In this document: positions 49,890 through 57,748 of the stretch, in pieces
Layout of the letters: the number at the start of each line of letters is the position of its first letter
How positions within the stretch are numbered: the first letter of the stretch is position 1
NCBI GenBank assembly: GCA_001931535.1
Contig: CP016211.1
Coordinates: forward strand, 14,647,501-14,711,500
From: Minicystis rosea
Lineage (GTDB): Bacteria; Myxococcota_A; Polyangia; Polyangiales; Polyangiaceae
DNA length: 64,000 bases
Direction: 5' to 3'
Position numbers and translations under genes: made by a program
Notes under the pieces: model-generated
What the model was told of the DNA's origin: nothing
The model's database searches: none
Seen by the model: the letters and a program-made list of their open reading frames with translations, nothing else

Positions 49890-51809
49890 ATGATCCCGAC
49901 CGGCCCCAACGTCCCTGTTCGGCACATCACCCCGAACGCGAAGACGCTCGGCGATCTCTTTCGCCGCCGCGCGCGCGCCACGCCGCATGCGCCCGCCATC
50001 TACGAGAAGCACGGCGGCGCATGGCAGAAGACGACGTGGGGGCAGTTCTACGATCGCGCCCGCCGCGCGGCGCAGGGCCTCGTCGATCTCGGCGTGGGCA
50101 AAGGCGATCGCGTCGCCATCCTCGGCCCAACCCACGCGCCGTGGGCCATCCTCGACATGGCCGCGCAGCTCGCCTCGGCGGTGAGCTTCGGCATCTATCC
50201 GCAGCAGACGGTGGAGCAGATTCGATATCTGCTCCAGCACAGCGAGGCCAAGGTCGTCTACGTGGACAGCGAGGCCGAGCTCGACAGCGTCATCGCGGCG
50301 GCCCGTGATCTCCCGACGCTCCTCGCCATCGTGCCTTGGGACGCCGCGCTCGCCGCACGCGCCAAGGATCGCGATCCACGCGTCATCTCCCCCGCGGCGC
50401 TCGAAGGCGAGCCGATGGCCGAGGCCGAGGTCGAGCGCCGCCTCGGCGAGGTCGCGCCCGACGACACGGCCATTCTGATTTACACCTCCGGCACCACCGG
50501 GCCGCCCAAAGGGGCGATGATCTCGCACGGCAACATCGTCGCTTTGCTGGGCTCGGCGGCCAAGCTCCACGGAGCGCTCGAGAGCGATCTCTCGCTCAAC
50601 TTCCTCCCCATGGCCCACGCGGCGGAGCGTGTCTTCGGCTTCTTCGCGCGCATCGACAGCGGCATTCCCACCGCCTACGCCCGCTCGATGGGCAGTGTGC
50701 TCGAGGATCTCGCCGACGTTCGCCCCACGCTCTTCGGCGCCGTCCCGCGCATCTTCGAGAAGGCTTATGGGAAGATTCGGGCCGAGCTCGAGCGCAAGCC
50801 GAAGGCCGTGCAGCGGCTCTTCGATTGGGCCGTTTCGATCGGCAAGCAGGCTGTGCGGTGCACCATCGAAGGGCGCCCCGTGCCGCCTGCGATCCGCTTG
50901 CAAATGGCCCTCGCGGATCGCCTCGTGTTCCGCCGGGTGCGGGCGGCGTTCGGCGGGCGCATGCGCTTCTTCGTCACCGGCGCGGCGCCCATCGCGCTCG
51001 AGATCCTCGAGTTCTTCTGGGCCGCCGGCCTACCCATCTACGAGGTCTACGGCATGACGGAGGCCACGTGCGCGACGCACGCCAATCACCCCGGCGCCGT
51101 TCGCCTCGGGACGGTCGGCCGCGTGATCGCGCCGATGGAAGCGAAGATCGCCGACGACGGCGAGATCCTCATGCGCGGGCCTTGGACCTTCCAAGGCTAC
51201 CTCAAGAGCCCGGAGGCCACCGCCGAGGCGCTCGAAGGTGGTTGGTTGCACACGGGCGACATCGGCTCGATCGATCAAGATGGCTATTTCCGCATCACCG
51301 ATCGGAAAAAGCATCTCATCATCACCGCCGGCGGGAAGAACCTGGCGCCGGCCAACATCGAAAACGCCATCAAGAACCAGGACCCTCTGGTTTCGCAGGT
51401 CTATGCGCACGGCGATCGCCGCGCGTACGTCATCGCGGTGGTGGCGCCGAGCCCGCTCGAGACGCTTGCGTGGGGCGAGGAGCGCGGCCTCGTGCAGCGC
51501 GACGAGGTCGCGGTGCTCACCCGCGAGCTGATGTCGAACCCCGCCGCTCGCAGCGCCGCGCTCAACACGGCCATGGCCAAGGTGGTCGCCGATCGCGCCT
51601 TCGGCGAGCGCATCCGCGCGGCCGTCCGCCGCGGGAACGAGCAGCTCGCCCACGTCGAGCAGGTGCGGCGCATCGTCGTCCTCGATCGCGACTTCAGCCA
51701 AGAGGCCGGCGAGCTGACGCCGACCATGAAGCTGAAACGCAAGGCCGCCGCCGAAATTCACGCCGAGCTGATCGACGCCGTCTACGAGGGCGGCGGAATC
51801 GAGATCTGA
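49890..51809 (+). CDS. Long-chain fatty-acid-CoA ligase (FadD15-like AMP-forming synthetase)
   Basis: A 639-residue adenylate-forming enzyme that activates fatty acids to acyl-CoA. AMP motif A5 is IYTSGTTGPPKGAMISHGN; FLPMAHAAERVFGFFARI, LFGAVPRIFEKAYGKI, IYEVYGMTEATCATHANHPG, GWLHTGDIGSIDQDGYFRIT and DRKKHLIITAGGKNLAP follow in order, matching the long-chain/FAA1-FadD15 branch. The catalytic Lys is in the C-terminal part (TPTMKLKRKA). No membrane anchor is seen. It is monocistronic, followed by a hairpin at 51861. Confidence 0.95.
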   Translation: MIPTGPNVPVRHITPNAKTLGDLFRRRARATPHAPAIYEKHGGAWQKTTWGQFYDRARRAAQGLVDLGVGKGDRVAILGPTHAPWAILDMAAQLASAVSFGIYPQQTVEQIRYLLQHSEAKVVYVDSEAELDSVIAAARDLPTLLAIVPWDAALAARAKDRDPRVISPAALEGEPMAEAEVERRLGEVAPDDTAILIYTSGTTGPPKGAMISHGNIVALLGSAAKLHGALESDLSLNFLPMAHAAERVFGFFARIDSGIPTAYARSMGSVLEDLADVRPTLFGAVPRIFEKAYGKIRAELERKPKAVQRLFDWAVSIGKQAVRCTIEGRPVPPAIRLQMALADRLVFRRVRAAFGGRMRFFVTGAAPIALEILEFFWAAGLPIYEVYGMTEATCATHANHPGAVRLGTVGRVIAPMEAKIADDGEILMRGPWTFQGYLKSPEATAEALEGGWLHTGDIGSIDQDGYFRITDRKKHLIITAGGKNLAPANIENAIKNQDPLVSQVYAHGDRRAYVIAVVAPSPLETLAWGEERGLVQRDEVAVLTRELMSNPAARSAALNTAMAKVVADRAFGERIRAAVRRGNEQLAHVEQVRRIVVLDRDFSQEAGELTPTMKLKRKAAAEIHAELIDAVYEGGGIEI

Positions 51810-51860
51810 ATCCGCGCTTCATTCCCGAAAGTCCAAACGGATCTCCGCACCCGCTGGCAG

Positions 51861-51900
51861 CGACATCGAAGAACACGAATTGTCGCGTTCTTCGGCGTCG
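51861..51900. terminator. 14-bp imperfect hairpin after the acyl-CoA synthetase gene
   Basis: CGACATCGAAGAAC pairs with GTTCTTCGGCGTCG (two mismatches) around a 12-base loop, 52 bases past the stop at 51809. Confidence 0.5.
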
Positions 51901-52068
51901 CTCGCGCCTTTGCTTCGTGGCCTCGAATGTCGAGCGGAAGGCGGGGCCGCGCCGCATTCGCCTACCGGCGCGGCGGCTTTCGGTGCGGGCATCGACGTCC
52001 ACCCGGGCTCGTCCCCATGTTGCTCGTGCCCGCTCGGTGCAAAGGGCGGGCAATGGGGGACAGACATC

Positions 52069-52458
52069 ATGGCCGCGTGGAAGAAGATGACAGCCTTGTT
52101 CGTGCTCTCGGCGTCCGCCGCGATCCTCGGCGTCGCTTGTCATGCCGAGGAGAGCGCTCCGGCGTTGGATTCCGTGGACGTCGCGGAGGAGACCGAGGTC
52201 TTGGACGAGACGGCGGGCGAGCTCCAATCGGTGGATCCGTCGCACGTCGCTCGCGGGCCGGATGGGCGCCCGGATCGGGACAATGATCGCCTCCACCGCG
52301 AGCGTTGCATGAGCTTCTGCCAGGAGCGTTATTTCTCCTGTGTGCGGGAGAATCGCTTCGATCGCACGCGCGATCGCGATCGCTTCCGGGAGCACGAGCG
52401 CCGCTGTGATTCCCGTCGCGACGAGTGCCAGCGGGATTGCCGCCGTCGCTTCCGCTGA
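52069..52458 (+). CDS. Cys-patterned small lipoprotein
   Basis: A 129-residue lipoprotein with a lipobox-like AILGVAC. An acidic linker (EETEVLDETAGELQ) leads to a strongly charged Arg/Asp/Glu tail with six cysteines spaced CMSFC, SC, RRCDSRRDEC and RDC. The regular spacing suggests a small disulphide-bonded helical hairpin on the cell surface. The ATG at 52069 is set by the signal peptide. No family is recognised. It ends at a 13-bp perfect hairpin. Confidence 0.6.
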   Translation: MAAWKKMTALFVLSASAAILGVACHAEESAPALDSVDVAEETEVLDETAGELQSVDPSHVARGPDGRPDRDNDRLHRERCMSFCQERYFSCVRENRFDRTRDRDRFREHERRCDSRRDECQRDCRRRFR

Positions 52459-52480
52459 ACGACGCTGAAGGACATTGGGT

Positions 52481-52519
52481 ACGCTGCGCCGGCCGTCTTC
52501 GGGGCAGCCGGCGCAGCGT
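52481..52519. terminator. 13-bp perfect hairpin between convergent genes
   Basis: ACGCTGCGCCGGC pairs exactly with GCCGGCGCAGCGT around a 13-base loop, between the small lipoprotein (+) and the LysR gene (-). A second small dyad (GAGATT/AATCTC) follows at 52525-52539. Confidence 0.7.
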
Positions 52520-52542
52520 CGTCGAGATTGCCAATCTCGCGC

Positions 52543-53445
52543 TCAAGCGCTGGTCGGGCGCGCGGCGCTCTTGCCGAGCTCCATGATGCGCGCGGTGAGC
52601 CGCTCGGCGGCGGCGGGCAGCTCGACGTTGCGGCGGGTGACGAGCCGATAACACACCGTCCCGAGCTCGGGCACGGGCCGCAGGATCACGCCGCGCGGCG
52701 GCGCGCAGATGCCATTGACCACGGCCACGCCCAGGCCGAGCGCCGCGAACTGGAGCATGAGCGGCCAGCCGTCGGCCTCGATGGGCGGGTCGACCTCGTG
52801 GCCGAGCCGCGCGATGGCGCGACCGATGAAGTCGCGATGCGATCGGCCCGCGGGCGGCAGCACCAAGCGCTCGCTCGCGAGATCCTTGAGGCGCAGCGTG
52901 CGGCGGCGGGCGAGGGGATGGCTCTTCGCCATGGCCACGCAGAGCGGGGTGCGGAGCACGTCGCGCGCCTGGAGCTCGCGCGGCACGAGATCGAGCACGC
53001 CGACGGCGAGGTCTGCGTCCCCGGCGCGCACGGCCTCGCAGGCCGACGGCGCGCCCAGCGTGAGCAGGCGCAGGCTCGTGCCTTCGGCGGCGAAGCGGGA
53101 GAGCGCCGGGCCGAGCAGGTAGAGAAACGCACCCTCGCCCGCGGCCAGCGTGACCGTCTCGCGCTGCGGCTCGCCGCGGAGATCGCGCACGAACGCTTCG
53201 GCCCGCGCGAGCGTCTCGCGGGCGTGGGCGGCCACGCGCAGGCCGCGATCGGTGAGCCGGATCTGCCGGCCCGCGCGCTCGTAGAGCGGCGCGCCCAGGA
53301 GGTCGCCGAGGCGGCGCACCCGCTCGAAGAGCGCCGGCTGCGAGAGCCCCACGCGCCGCGCCGCGTGGGTGAAGTTGAGGGTGTCGGCGAAGGCCGCGAA
53401 GGCGCGGAGGAGGTCTCCGTCGAGTATCGGTGCCGCCGATTGCAT
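52543..53445 (-). CDS. LysR-family transcriptional regulator
   Basis: A 300-residue regulator. The N-terminal winged HTH reads LRAFAAFADTLNFTHAARRV then GLSQPALFERVRRLGDLLGA, and the effector-binding domain is the periplasmic-binding-protein type (VTLAAGEGAFLYLLGPALSR, DLAVGVLDLVPREL, ALGLGVAVVNGICAPPRG). The ATG at 53445 is chosen; a TTG two codons upstream is possible. It is divergent from the ferritin-like gene with 65 bases between, the classical layout of a LysR target. A TGC-N8-GCA dyad overlaps its start and might be its own site. Confidence 0.9.
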   Translation of the reverse strand: MQSAAPILDGDLLRAFAAFADTLNFTHAARRVGLSQPALFERVRRLGDLLGAPLYERAGRQIRLTDRGLRVAAHARETLARAEAFVRDLRGEPQRETVTLAAGEGAFLYLLGPALSRFAAEGTSLRLLTLGAPSACEAVRAGDADLAVGVLDLVPRELQARDVLRTPLCVAMAKSHPLARRRTLRLKDLASERLVLPPAGRSHRDFIGRAIARLGHEVDPPIEADGWPLMLQFAALGLGVAVVNGICAPPRGVILRPVPELGTVCYRLVTRRNVELPAAAERLTARIMELGKSAARPTSA

Positions 53446-53510
53446 ATCCAAGCATTCTAGTCGACGCCGATGGCTCGGGGACGCAGATCCGATGGCGAAG
53501 GAGGCCCTGA

Positions 53511-54062
53511 ATGAACGCTGAAAGCCCCGTCGTTCTCCGAGACAGCCGCGCTTGGTGGGAGGCCGTGAAGAAGGATCCGGAGGCGCTCGTCGCCTGGCTC
53601 CTCGACCAATATCGGGGCGAGGCCACGGCCGCGGGGCGCATCGAGATGCTGCGCGACGCCTTCGCCGCGCCCGGGTCGCGCGCGCATCGCATCCTCGGCG
53701 TCATCGCCGGGCAGGAGCGCCGTCACGCGGTCTGGGTGGGCGATCTGCTCACGGCCCGCGGCATCGAGCCCAAGATCGGGGTGAAGCGCGAGCGCTATTG
53801 GAAGGAGACGCTGGACGTCGTCCGCGATCTCGAGACCGGCTGTGCCGTCGGCGCGCACTCGGAGCGCATGCGTCTCGAGCGCATCGAGACCATCGCCCAC
53901 GATCCCGAGGCACCGGCTGACGTGCGCGCCGTGTTCACGCGCATCCTCCCCGAGGAGCGCTTCCATGCGCGCGCCTTCGCCGAGCTGGCCGGGGCCGAGG
54001 CGCTCTCGGCCACCGAGGGCGCACACGATCTCGGGCGCCGCGCGCTCGGCCTCGCGCCTTGA
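53511..54062 (+). CDS. Ferritin-like (rubrerythrin-type) di-iron protein
   Basis: A 183-residue four-helix protein. Likely iron ligands: Glu in YRGEATAAGRIEM, the ExxH motif GQERRHAVWVGDLL, Glu in SERMRLERIETIA and a second ExxH in PEERFHARAFAEL. Two ExxH helices plus two Glu fit the ferritin-like/rubrerythrin superfamily. There is no rubredoxin domain. It may store iron or remove peroxide. Divergent from, and probably controlled by, the LysR regulator. The family assignment is by motif only. Confidence 0.7.
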   Translation: MNAESPVVLRDSRAWWEAVKKDPEALVAWLLDQYRGEATAAGRIEMLRDAFAAPGSRAHRILGVIAGQERRHAVWVGDLLTARGIEPKIGVKRERYWKETLDVVRDLETGCAVGAHSERMRLERIETIAHDPEAPADVRAVFTRILPEERFHARAFAELAGAEALSATEGAHDLGRRALGLAP

Positions 54063-54152
54063 GGTGACGTCGCCCCACCGTCGTGCTCGCTCGCTCGCCG
54101 TCCGCCTCCCGAGGGCGCCGTCCATCCGCTACGCTGCGACGCGGAGGCCCCC

Positions 54153-54698
54153 GTGAACGAACGAGCCGAGCGCATCATTCAGGAGCATGTCATCTGGTCC
54201 ATGGCCGCGGGGCTCGTCCCCTTGCCGATCGTCGACATCCTCGCGGTCACGGCCATCCAGCTCGACATGCTCCGCCAGCTCGCGGGCCTTCACGAGGTGC
54301 GCTTCAGCGAGTCCGAGGGCAAGGCTTGGGTCACGGCCCTCGCCGGCAACATGGTGGCGCGCATCGGCGCCAACGCCATCAAGCTGATCCCCGGCCTCGG
54401 CAGCGTCATCGGCGGCGTATCGATGTCGATCCTCTCCGGCGCCTCGACGTACGCGCTCGGGCAGGTGGCCATTCGTCACTTCGAGCGCGGCGGCACGTTC
54501 ACCAACATCGACATGAGCGCGGCCCGTCGCGCCTACGAAGAAGAGCTCGAGCGCGGCAAGCGCGTGGCCTCGAATCTGTCCAACGAGAACAAGGACGCCT
54601 TCACCAAGCTGGAGCGCCTCGCCAAGCTCAAGGAGAAGGGCGTGATCTCGGCGGAAGATTTCGAGGAGCAGAAGAAGCGCATCCTGTCCTCGATTTGA
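54153..54698 (+). CDS. DUF697-like membrane protein with C-terminal SHOCT domain
   Basis: A 181-residue protein. The first 120 residues (IIQEHVIWSMAAGLVPLPIV then DILAVTAIQLDMLRQLAGLH, IKLIPGLGSVIGGVSMSI) match the DUF697/YcjF-like two-helix membrane module. The last 35 (DAFTKLERLAKLKEKGVISA then EDFEEQKKRIL) are a SHOCT oligomerisation motif. A GTG or ATG near 54153 begins a proper N-terminus. No G-domain is attached, unlike many DUF697 proteins. The function is unknown. Confidence 0.8.
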   Translation: MNERAERIIQEHVIWSMAAGLVPLPIVDILAVTAIQLDMLRQLAGLHEVRFSESEGKAWVTALAGNMVARIGANAIKLIPGLGSVIGGVSMSILSGASTYALGQVAIRHFERGGTFTNIDMSAARRAYEEELERGKRVASNLSNENKDAFTKLERLAKLKEKGVISAEDFEEQKKRILSSI

Positions 54699-54812
54699 GC
54701 CTCGAAACAGCCTTCGATCCGTAACGAGGGCTCGTCGTCCTCGCCTGTTCTGCCTCCCACATCCAGAGCCGTTTGCGACGCCGTGCCGCACGAGCCTGGC
54801 ATATCCGTTTGG

Positions 54813-54849
54813 TGAGGTGTCGAGTCCGCACTGAGGTGTCGAGTCCGCA
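54813..54849. repeat. Tandem 18-base direct repeat
   Basis: TGAGGTGTCGAGTCCGCA occurs twice with one base (C) between copies: 54813-54830 and 54832-54849. It lies 133 bases before the lipoprotein gene at 54983. It could be a paired activator site, or a small duplication. Confidence 0.8.
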
Positions 54850-54982
54850 ATCCTTGCGTCCAACCTGCGATCGGGGTCGCACCCGAGAGGATCGGAGTGA
54901 GAAGGCCATCGCGAACGGCGCGCGTGCGTGATACGGGGGAAGGTGTTTTCCGGCGTCGGCGCCGGACGGCCTTGGAGGCTTC

Positions 54983-55807
54983 ATGCGTACGGCGGCTGCG
55001 ATCTTGATGATGGGTGTGATGGGCACGAGCGTGATGGCGAGCGGCTGCGCCGAGCTCGATGCGTACATGAAGGCGGACTCGCCCAAGAAGGGCCAGAAGC
55101 ACACGCCGCCCGCGGTCCGCGTGGCCAAGATCAAGCTCGCGCACGCGCCCACCGAGGCGCAGCTCGGCATCCACTACTGCATGCAGCTCGCCAAGGCGGA
55201 GATCGGTGAGCTGGGCGAGATCGGGTGCGCGCTCTTCGGCAAGCCGCCCTCGCGCAAGGATCTGCAGTTCGTCTTCGACATCGACATCGAGGCGACGAAC
55301 CCGAGCCCGATCCCGCTGCCGCTCGCGCAGCTCATGATCGCCTTCACCGTGTTCCCCGATCGCAAGTCCTCGGGTGGCAAGCAGGCGCTCGGCGCGCTCT
55401 GTCTCAGCATGTGCAAGGACTCGAAGAACTGCGAGCAGCAGGCCGACGCGTGCAAGAGCACCGAGCCCGAGGTCAAGGATCTGAAGTCCTTCGAGTACGC
55501 CGCAGCCAACTTCCTCATCTCCGTCGCGCTCGGCGAGAAGAACTTCGACGACCTCAAGATCCAGACCATCCCGCCGAAGAAGACCATCCACTTCGACACG
55601 CGCCTCGCGCTCGACATCGATCAGATGACCAAGGTCCTCGGCACGGTGGCCAAGGACGCGTTCGAGGCGGTGAAGCACAAGAAGACGCCGCGCCTCATCA
55701 TTCCGTTTCAGGTCGAGGGCGCCGCTTGGGTGACCATCGAGAACTTCGGCCGCGTCGGCACCAACGTCCCTGCCTTCAAGGGGCAGTGGGATCTCGCGAA
55801 CCTGTAA
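54983..55807 (+). CDS. Lipoprotein with a possible LEA14/WHy-like domain
   Basis: A 274-residue lipoprotein with signal and lipobox (MGVMGTSVMASGC). The section LQFVFDIDIEATNPSPIPLP resembles the NPNP strand pair of LEA14/water-stress (WHy) domains. A five-cysteine block (LCLSMCKDSKNC, QQADACK) inserts after it. The end is strand-rich (RLIIPFQVEGAAWVTIENFG). The ATG at 54983 is set by the signal peptide. No operon partner; tandem 18-base repeats lie upstream. Confidence 0.65.
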   Translation: MRTAAAILMMGVMGTSVMASGCAELDAYMKADSPKKGQKHTPPAVRVAKIKLAHAPTEAQLGIHYCMQLAKAEIGELGEIGCALFGKPPSRKDLQFVFDIDIEATNPSPIPLPLAQLMIAFTVFPDRKSSGGKQALGALCLSMCKDSKNCEQQADACKSTEPEVKDLKSFEYAAANFLISVALGEKNFDDLKIQTIPPKKTIHFDTRLALDIDQMTKVLGTVAKDAFEAVKHKKTPRLIIPFQVEGAAWVTIENFGRVGTNVPAFKGQWDLANL

Positions 55808-55836
55808 GCGTCGCGTCTCTTCACGCATTCGTGGCT

Positions 55837-55881
55837 GACGCCCCGATGCGCGCCTCGCCGGAGGTCGCGTCTCGGGGCGTC
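55837..55881. terminator. 10-bp inverted repeat between convergent genes
   Basis: GACGCCCCGA pairs with TCGGGGCGTC around a 25-base loop, between the lipoprotein (+) and the HEAT-repeat gene (-). Confidence 0.45.
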
Positions 55882-55933
55882 GGTGTGTTTGGGGGGCGCG
55901 GCGCTCGAGCCGATGCGCCGTGGATGATCCGCG

Positions 55934-57658
55934 TCACGGCGACGGCGCGGCGGCGAGGTTTCCCCATCGCGCCAGCACGGCGTCGATGGCGTCGACGACG
56001 CGTTTCTGGCCTTGGAACTGTTGCTTCGCTGCTTGCAGCCGAGGCTGCCACAGCGCGGGGGAGCGGACCGCGGTCGCCCGCACGGCCTCGATCGTGACGG
56101 TGCTGCCGGACGTGATCAGTGCGAGCAAGAGATCGTCGACGTCGTCGCCGGGGATGAAGCGCAGGCTGTACGCCGCGACGCGCGAGAGCTCGAAGCTCGC
56201 GCCTCGGAGCGCGGCCAGCATCACAGGGAGCGCTTTGCGGCTGCCGCTGTTGGCGAGCGCCTCCAAGTAGACGTGCCGTTCGTCGTCGCTCGTCGCGGCC
56301 TCGTAGCGTTGGAGCAGCAGGTCGACGGCGTCCTCGCCGCCGTCTTCGCCGAGCTTGCCGGCCTGCGTTCCCAAGGCCAGCGCGGCTTCGGCGCTGCCCG
56401 GTTGATCGAGCGCGGCCGAGAGCGCGTTCACGCTCTCGCTGGTGGGCGCGCGGCTCAAACCGAGGTTCACCACCACGGCGCTGCGCGCCTCGGGAGGCAG
56501 CGGCTCGTCGAGCAGCTTCGCCAGCGCATTGGTCGCCGCAGGCGCGCCCGCCGAGGCCAGCGAGCCCGCCAAGAGCGAGACCTGCGCGGCGTCGCGCGGC
56601 TCGCTGCGGATGGCGTCGGCGAGCGCGACGGCGGCGCCGTCGTCGAGCCGCGAGAGCGCCGAGAGGCGGCGTGACGTCACCGAGATGTGCTTCTGCGTCT
56701 CGGGGTTCTTGCGATCGAGGTGCGAGACGCGCCGGGCCTCGGCGAGGAGCTCGGGGGCCTTGGCGCCGCCGACACGCGCCGCGTCGCGGGAGCGCGTGAG
56801 GGCCGTGCGATCGAGGTGATCCGAGATGGGCTCTCCCTCGATCGTCCGCGCGGGCGGGAGGGTCACCGGCTCGATGTCCTCTCGATGAAGCTTTGCCGAG
56901 AGGATCGTTTTGATCACGGCCGCGCTCTCGCCCATCGAGAACGTGTTGTCCACGTGCACCTCCGCCGACACGAGGCCTTGCTCATCGAAGCGGAGCTCGG
57001 TCCGCTCCTCGGGGACCATGCGCAGAGCTTTCACCGTCGAGAGCCCGGACGCGTCACGCAGGTGCGTGTAGCGGCTGCGCGTCCGCACCATCCGGTTCTC
57101 GCCGGAGCGCGTGTACGTGGCGACGTAGCGGCCCAAGAGATCTTCTTCCTCGACACGGAAGGAAGCACCGGGACGATCGGTGTGCTGGAAGGTCGTGGCC
57201 AGTCCGGTGAGGAGCCCGCGTGCGGCGCGCGGCGTCTCGTCGGAGAAGGCCATGGCGCCGAGCACACCGTCCTTCATCACGAGCGAGACGGGCGCGGCCA
57301 TGTCGGCGGCCGAGGGAGCCTGGGCACCGCGCAGCGCGATCTTCGTCGCGGCGAAGCGGGCCTCGGCGGACTCGGCGTCTGCGGACGTGGTCGTCCACGA
57401 CCCTTCGAGCTGGATCCGAGCTTCTTCCTTGCCGTTGACGAGGACCCGTTGATCCGAGCTCACCCGATAGCGCGCGCGGACACCTTGGCGCGTGGCGGGC
57501 CGCGCGGGCGAGGGCTTGCGATCCGAGGGCGCCTCGACGGCGACGGTCGCGCTCGCGGCGATGCGCGGTGCAGGGGCAGGCGAAGACGACCAGCGAGCGA
57601 TACCGAAAGCACAGGCGGCGAGGGCGGGGACGAGAGCGAAGAGACGAGCGCGGGACAT
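55934..57658 (-). CDS. HEAT-repeat exported protein
   Basis: A 574-residue protein with a signal and lipobox-like region (FALVPALAACAFG). Residues about 60-290 form a strand-rich domain (RYRVSSDQRVLVNGKEEARI, DLLGRYVATYTRSGENRMV). The C-terminal 250 residues are HEAT-like helical repeats (AQVSLLAGSLASAGAPAATN, VNLGLSRAPTSESVNALSAA, YLEALANSGSRKALPVMLAA). This barrel-plus-helical-repeat order recalls the vitellogenin/MTP N-terminal lipid-transfer module, but that is only a resemblance. It follows the lectin gene on the same strand, separated by a strong hairpin. Confidence 0.7.
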   Translation of the reverse strand: MSRARLFALVPALAACAFGIARWSSSPAPAPRIAASATVAVEAPSDRKPSPARPATRQGVRARYRVSSDQRVLVNGKEEARIQLEGSWTTTSADAESAEARFAATKIALRGAQAPSAADMAAPVSLVMKDGVLGAMAFSDETPRAARGLLTGLATTFQHTDRPGASFRVEEEDLLGRYVATYTRSGENRMVRTRSRYTHLRDASGLSTVKALRMVPEERTELRFDEQGLVSAEVHVDNTFSMGESAAVIKTILSAKLHREDIEPVTLPPARTIEGEPISDHLDRTALTRSRDAARVGGAKAPELLAEARRVSHLDRKNPETQKHISVTSRRLSALSRLDDGAAVALADAIRSEPRDAAQVSLLAGSLASAGAPAATNALAKLLDEPLPPEARSAVVVNLGLSRAPTSESVNALSAALDQPGSAEAALALGTQAGKLGEDGGEDAVDLLLQRYEAATSDDERHVYLEALANSGSRKALPVMLAALRGASFELSRVAAYSLRFIPGDDVDDLLLALITSGSTVTIEAVRATAVRSPALWQPRLQAAKQQFQGQKRVVDAIDAVLARWGNLAAAPSP

Positions 57659-57697
57659 GGCAGACCTCCAGACGGTGCGGGGCTCTGTTCGGACGGG

Positions 57698-57740
57698 GCC
57701 GGTCATCCAGGGCGATCGGCGATCACCCCGGATGACCGGC
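57698..57740 (-). terminator. 15-bp hairpin after the lectin gene
   Basis: GCCGGTCATCCAGGG pairs with CCCCGGATGACCGGC (one mismatch) around a 13-base loop, directly past the stop at 57749 and 40 bases before the HEAT-repeat gene. It may stop or reduce read-through into that gene. Confidence 0.65.
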
Positions 57741-57748
57741 GCGTCGGC

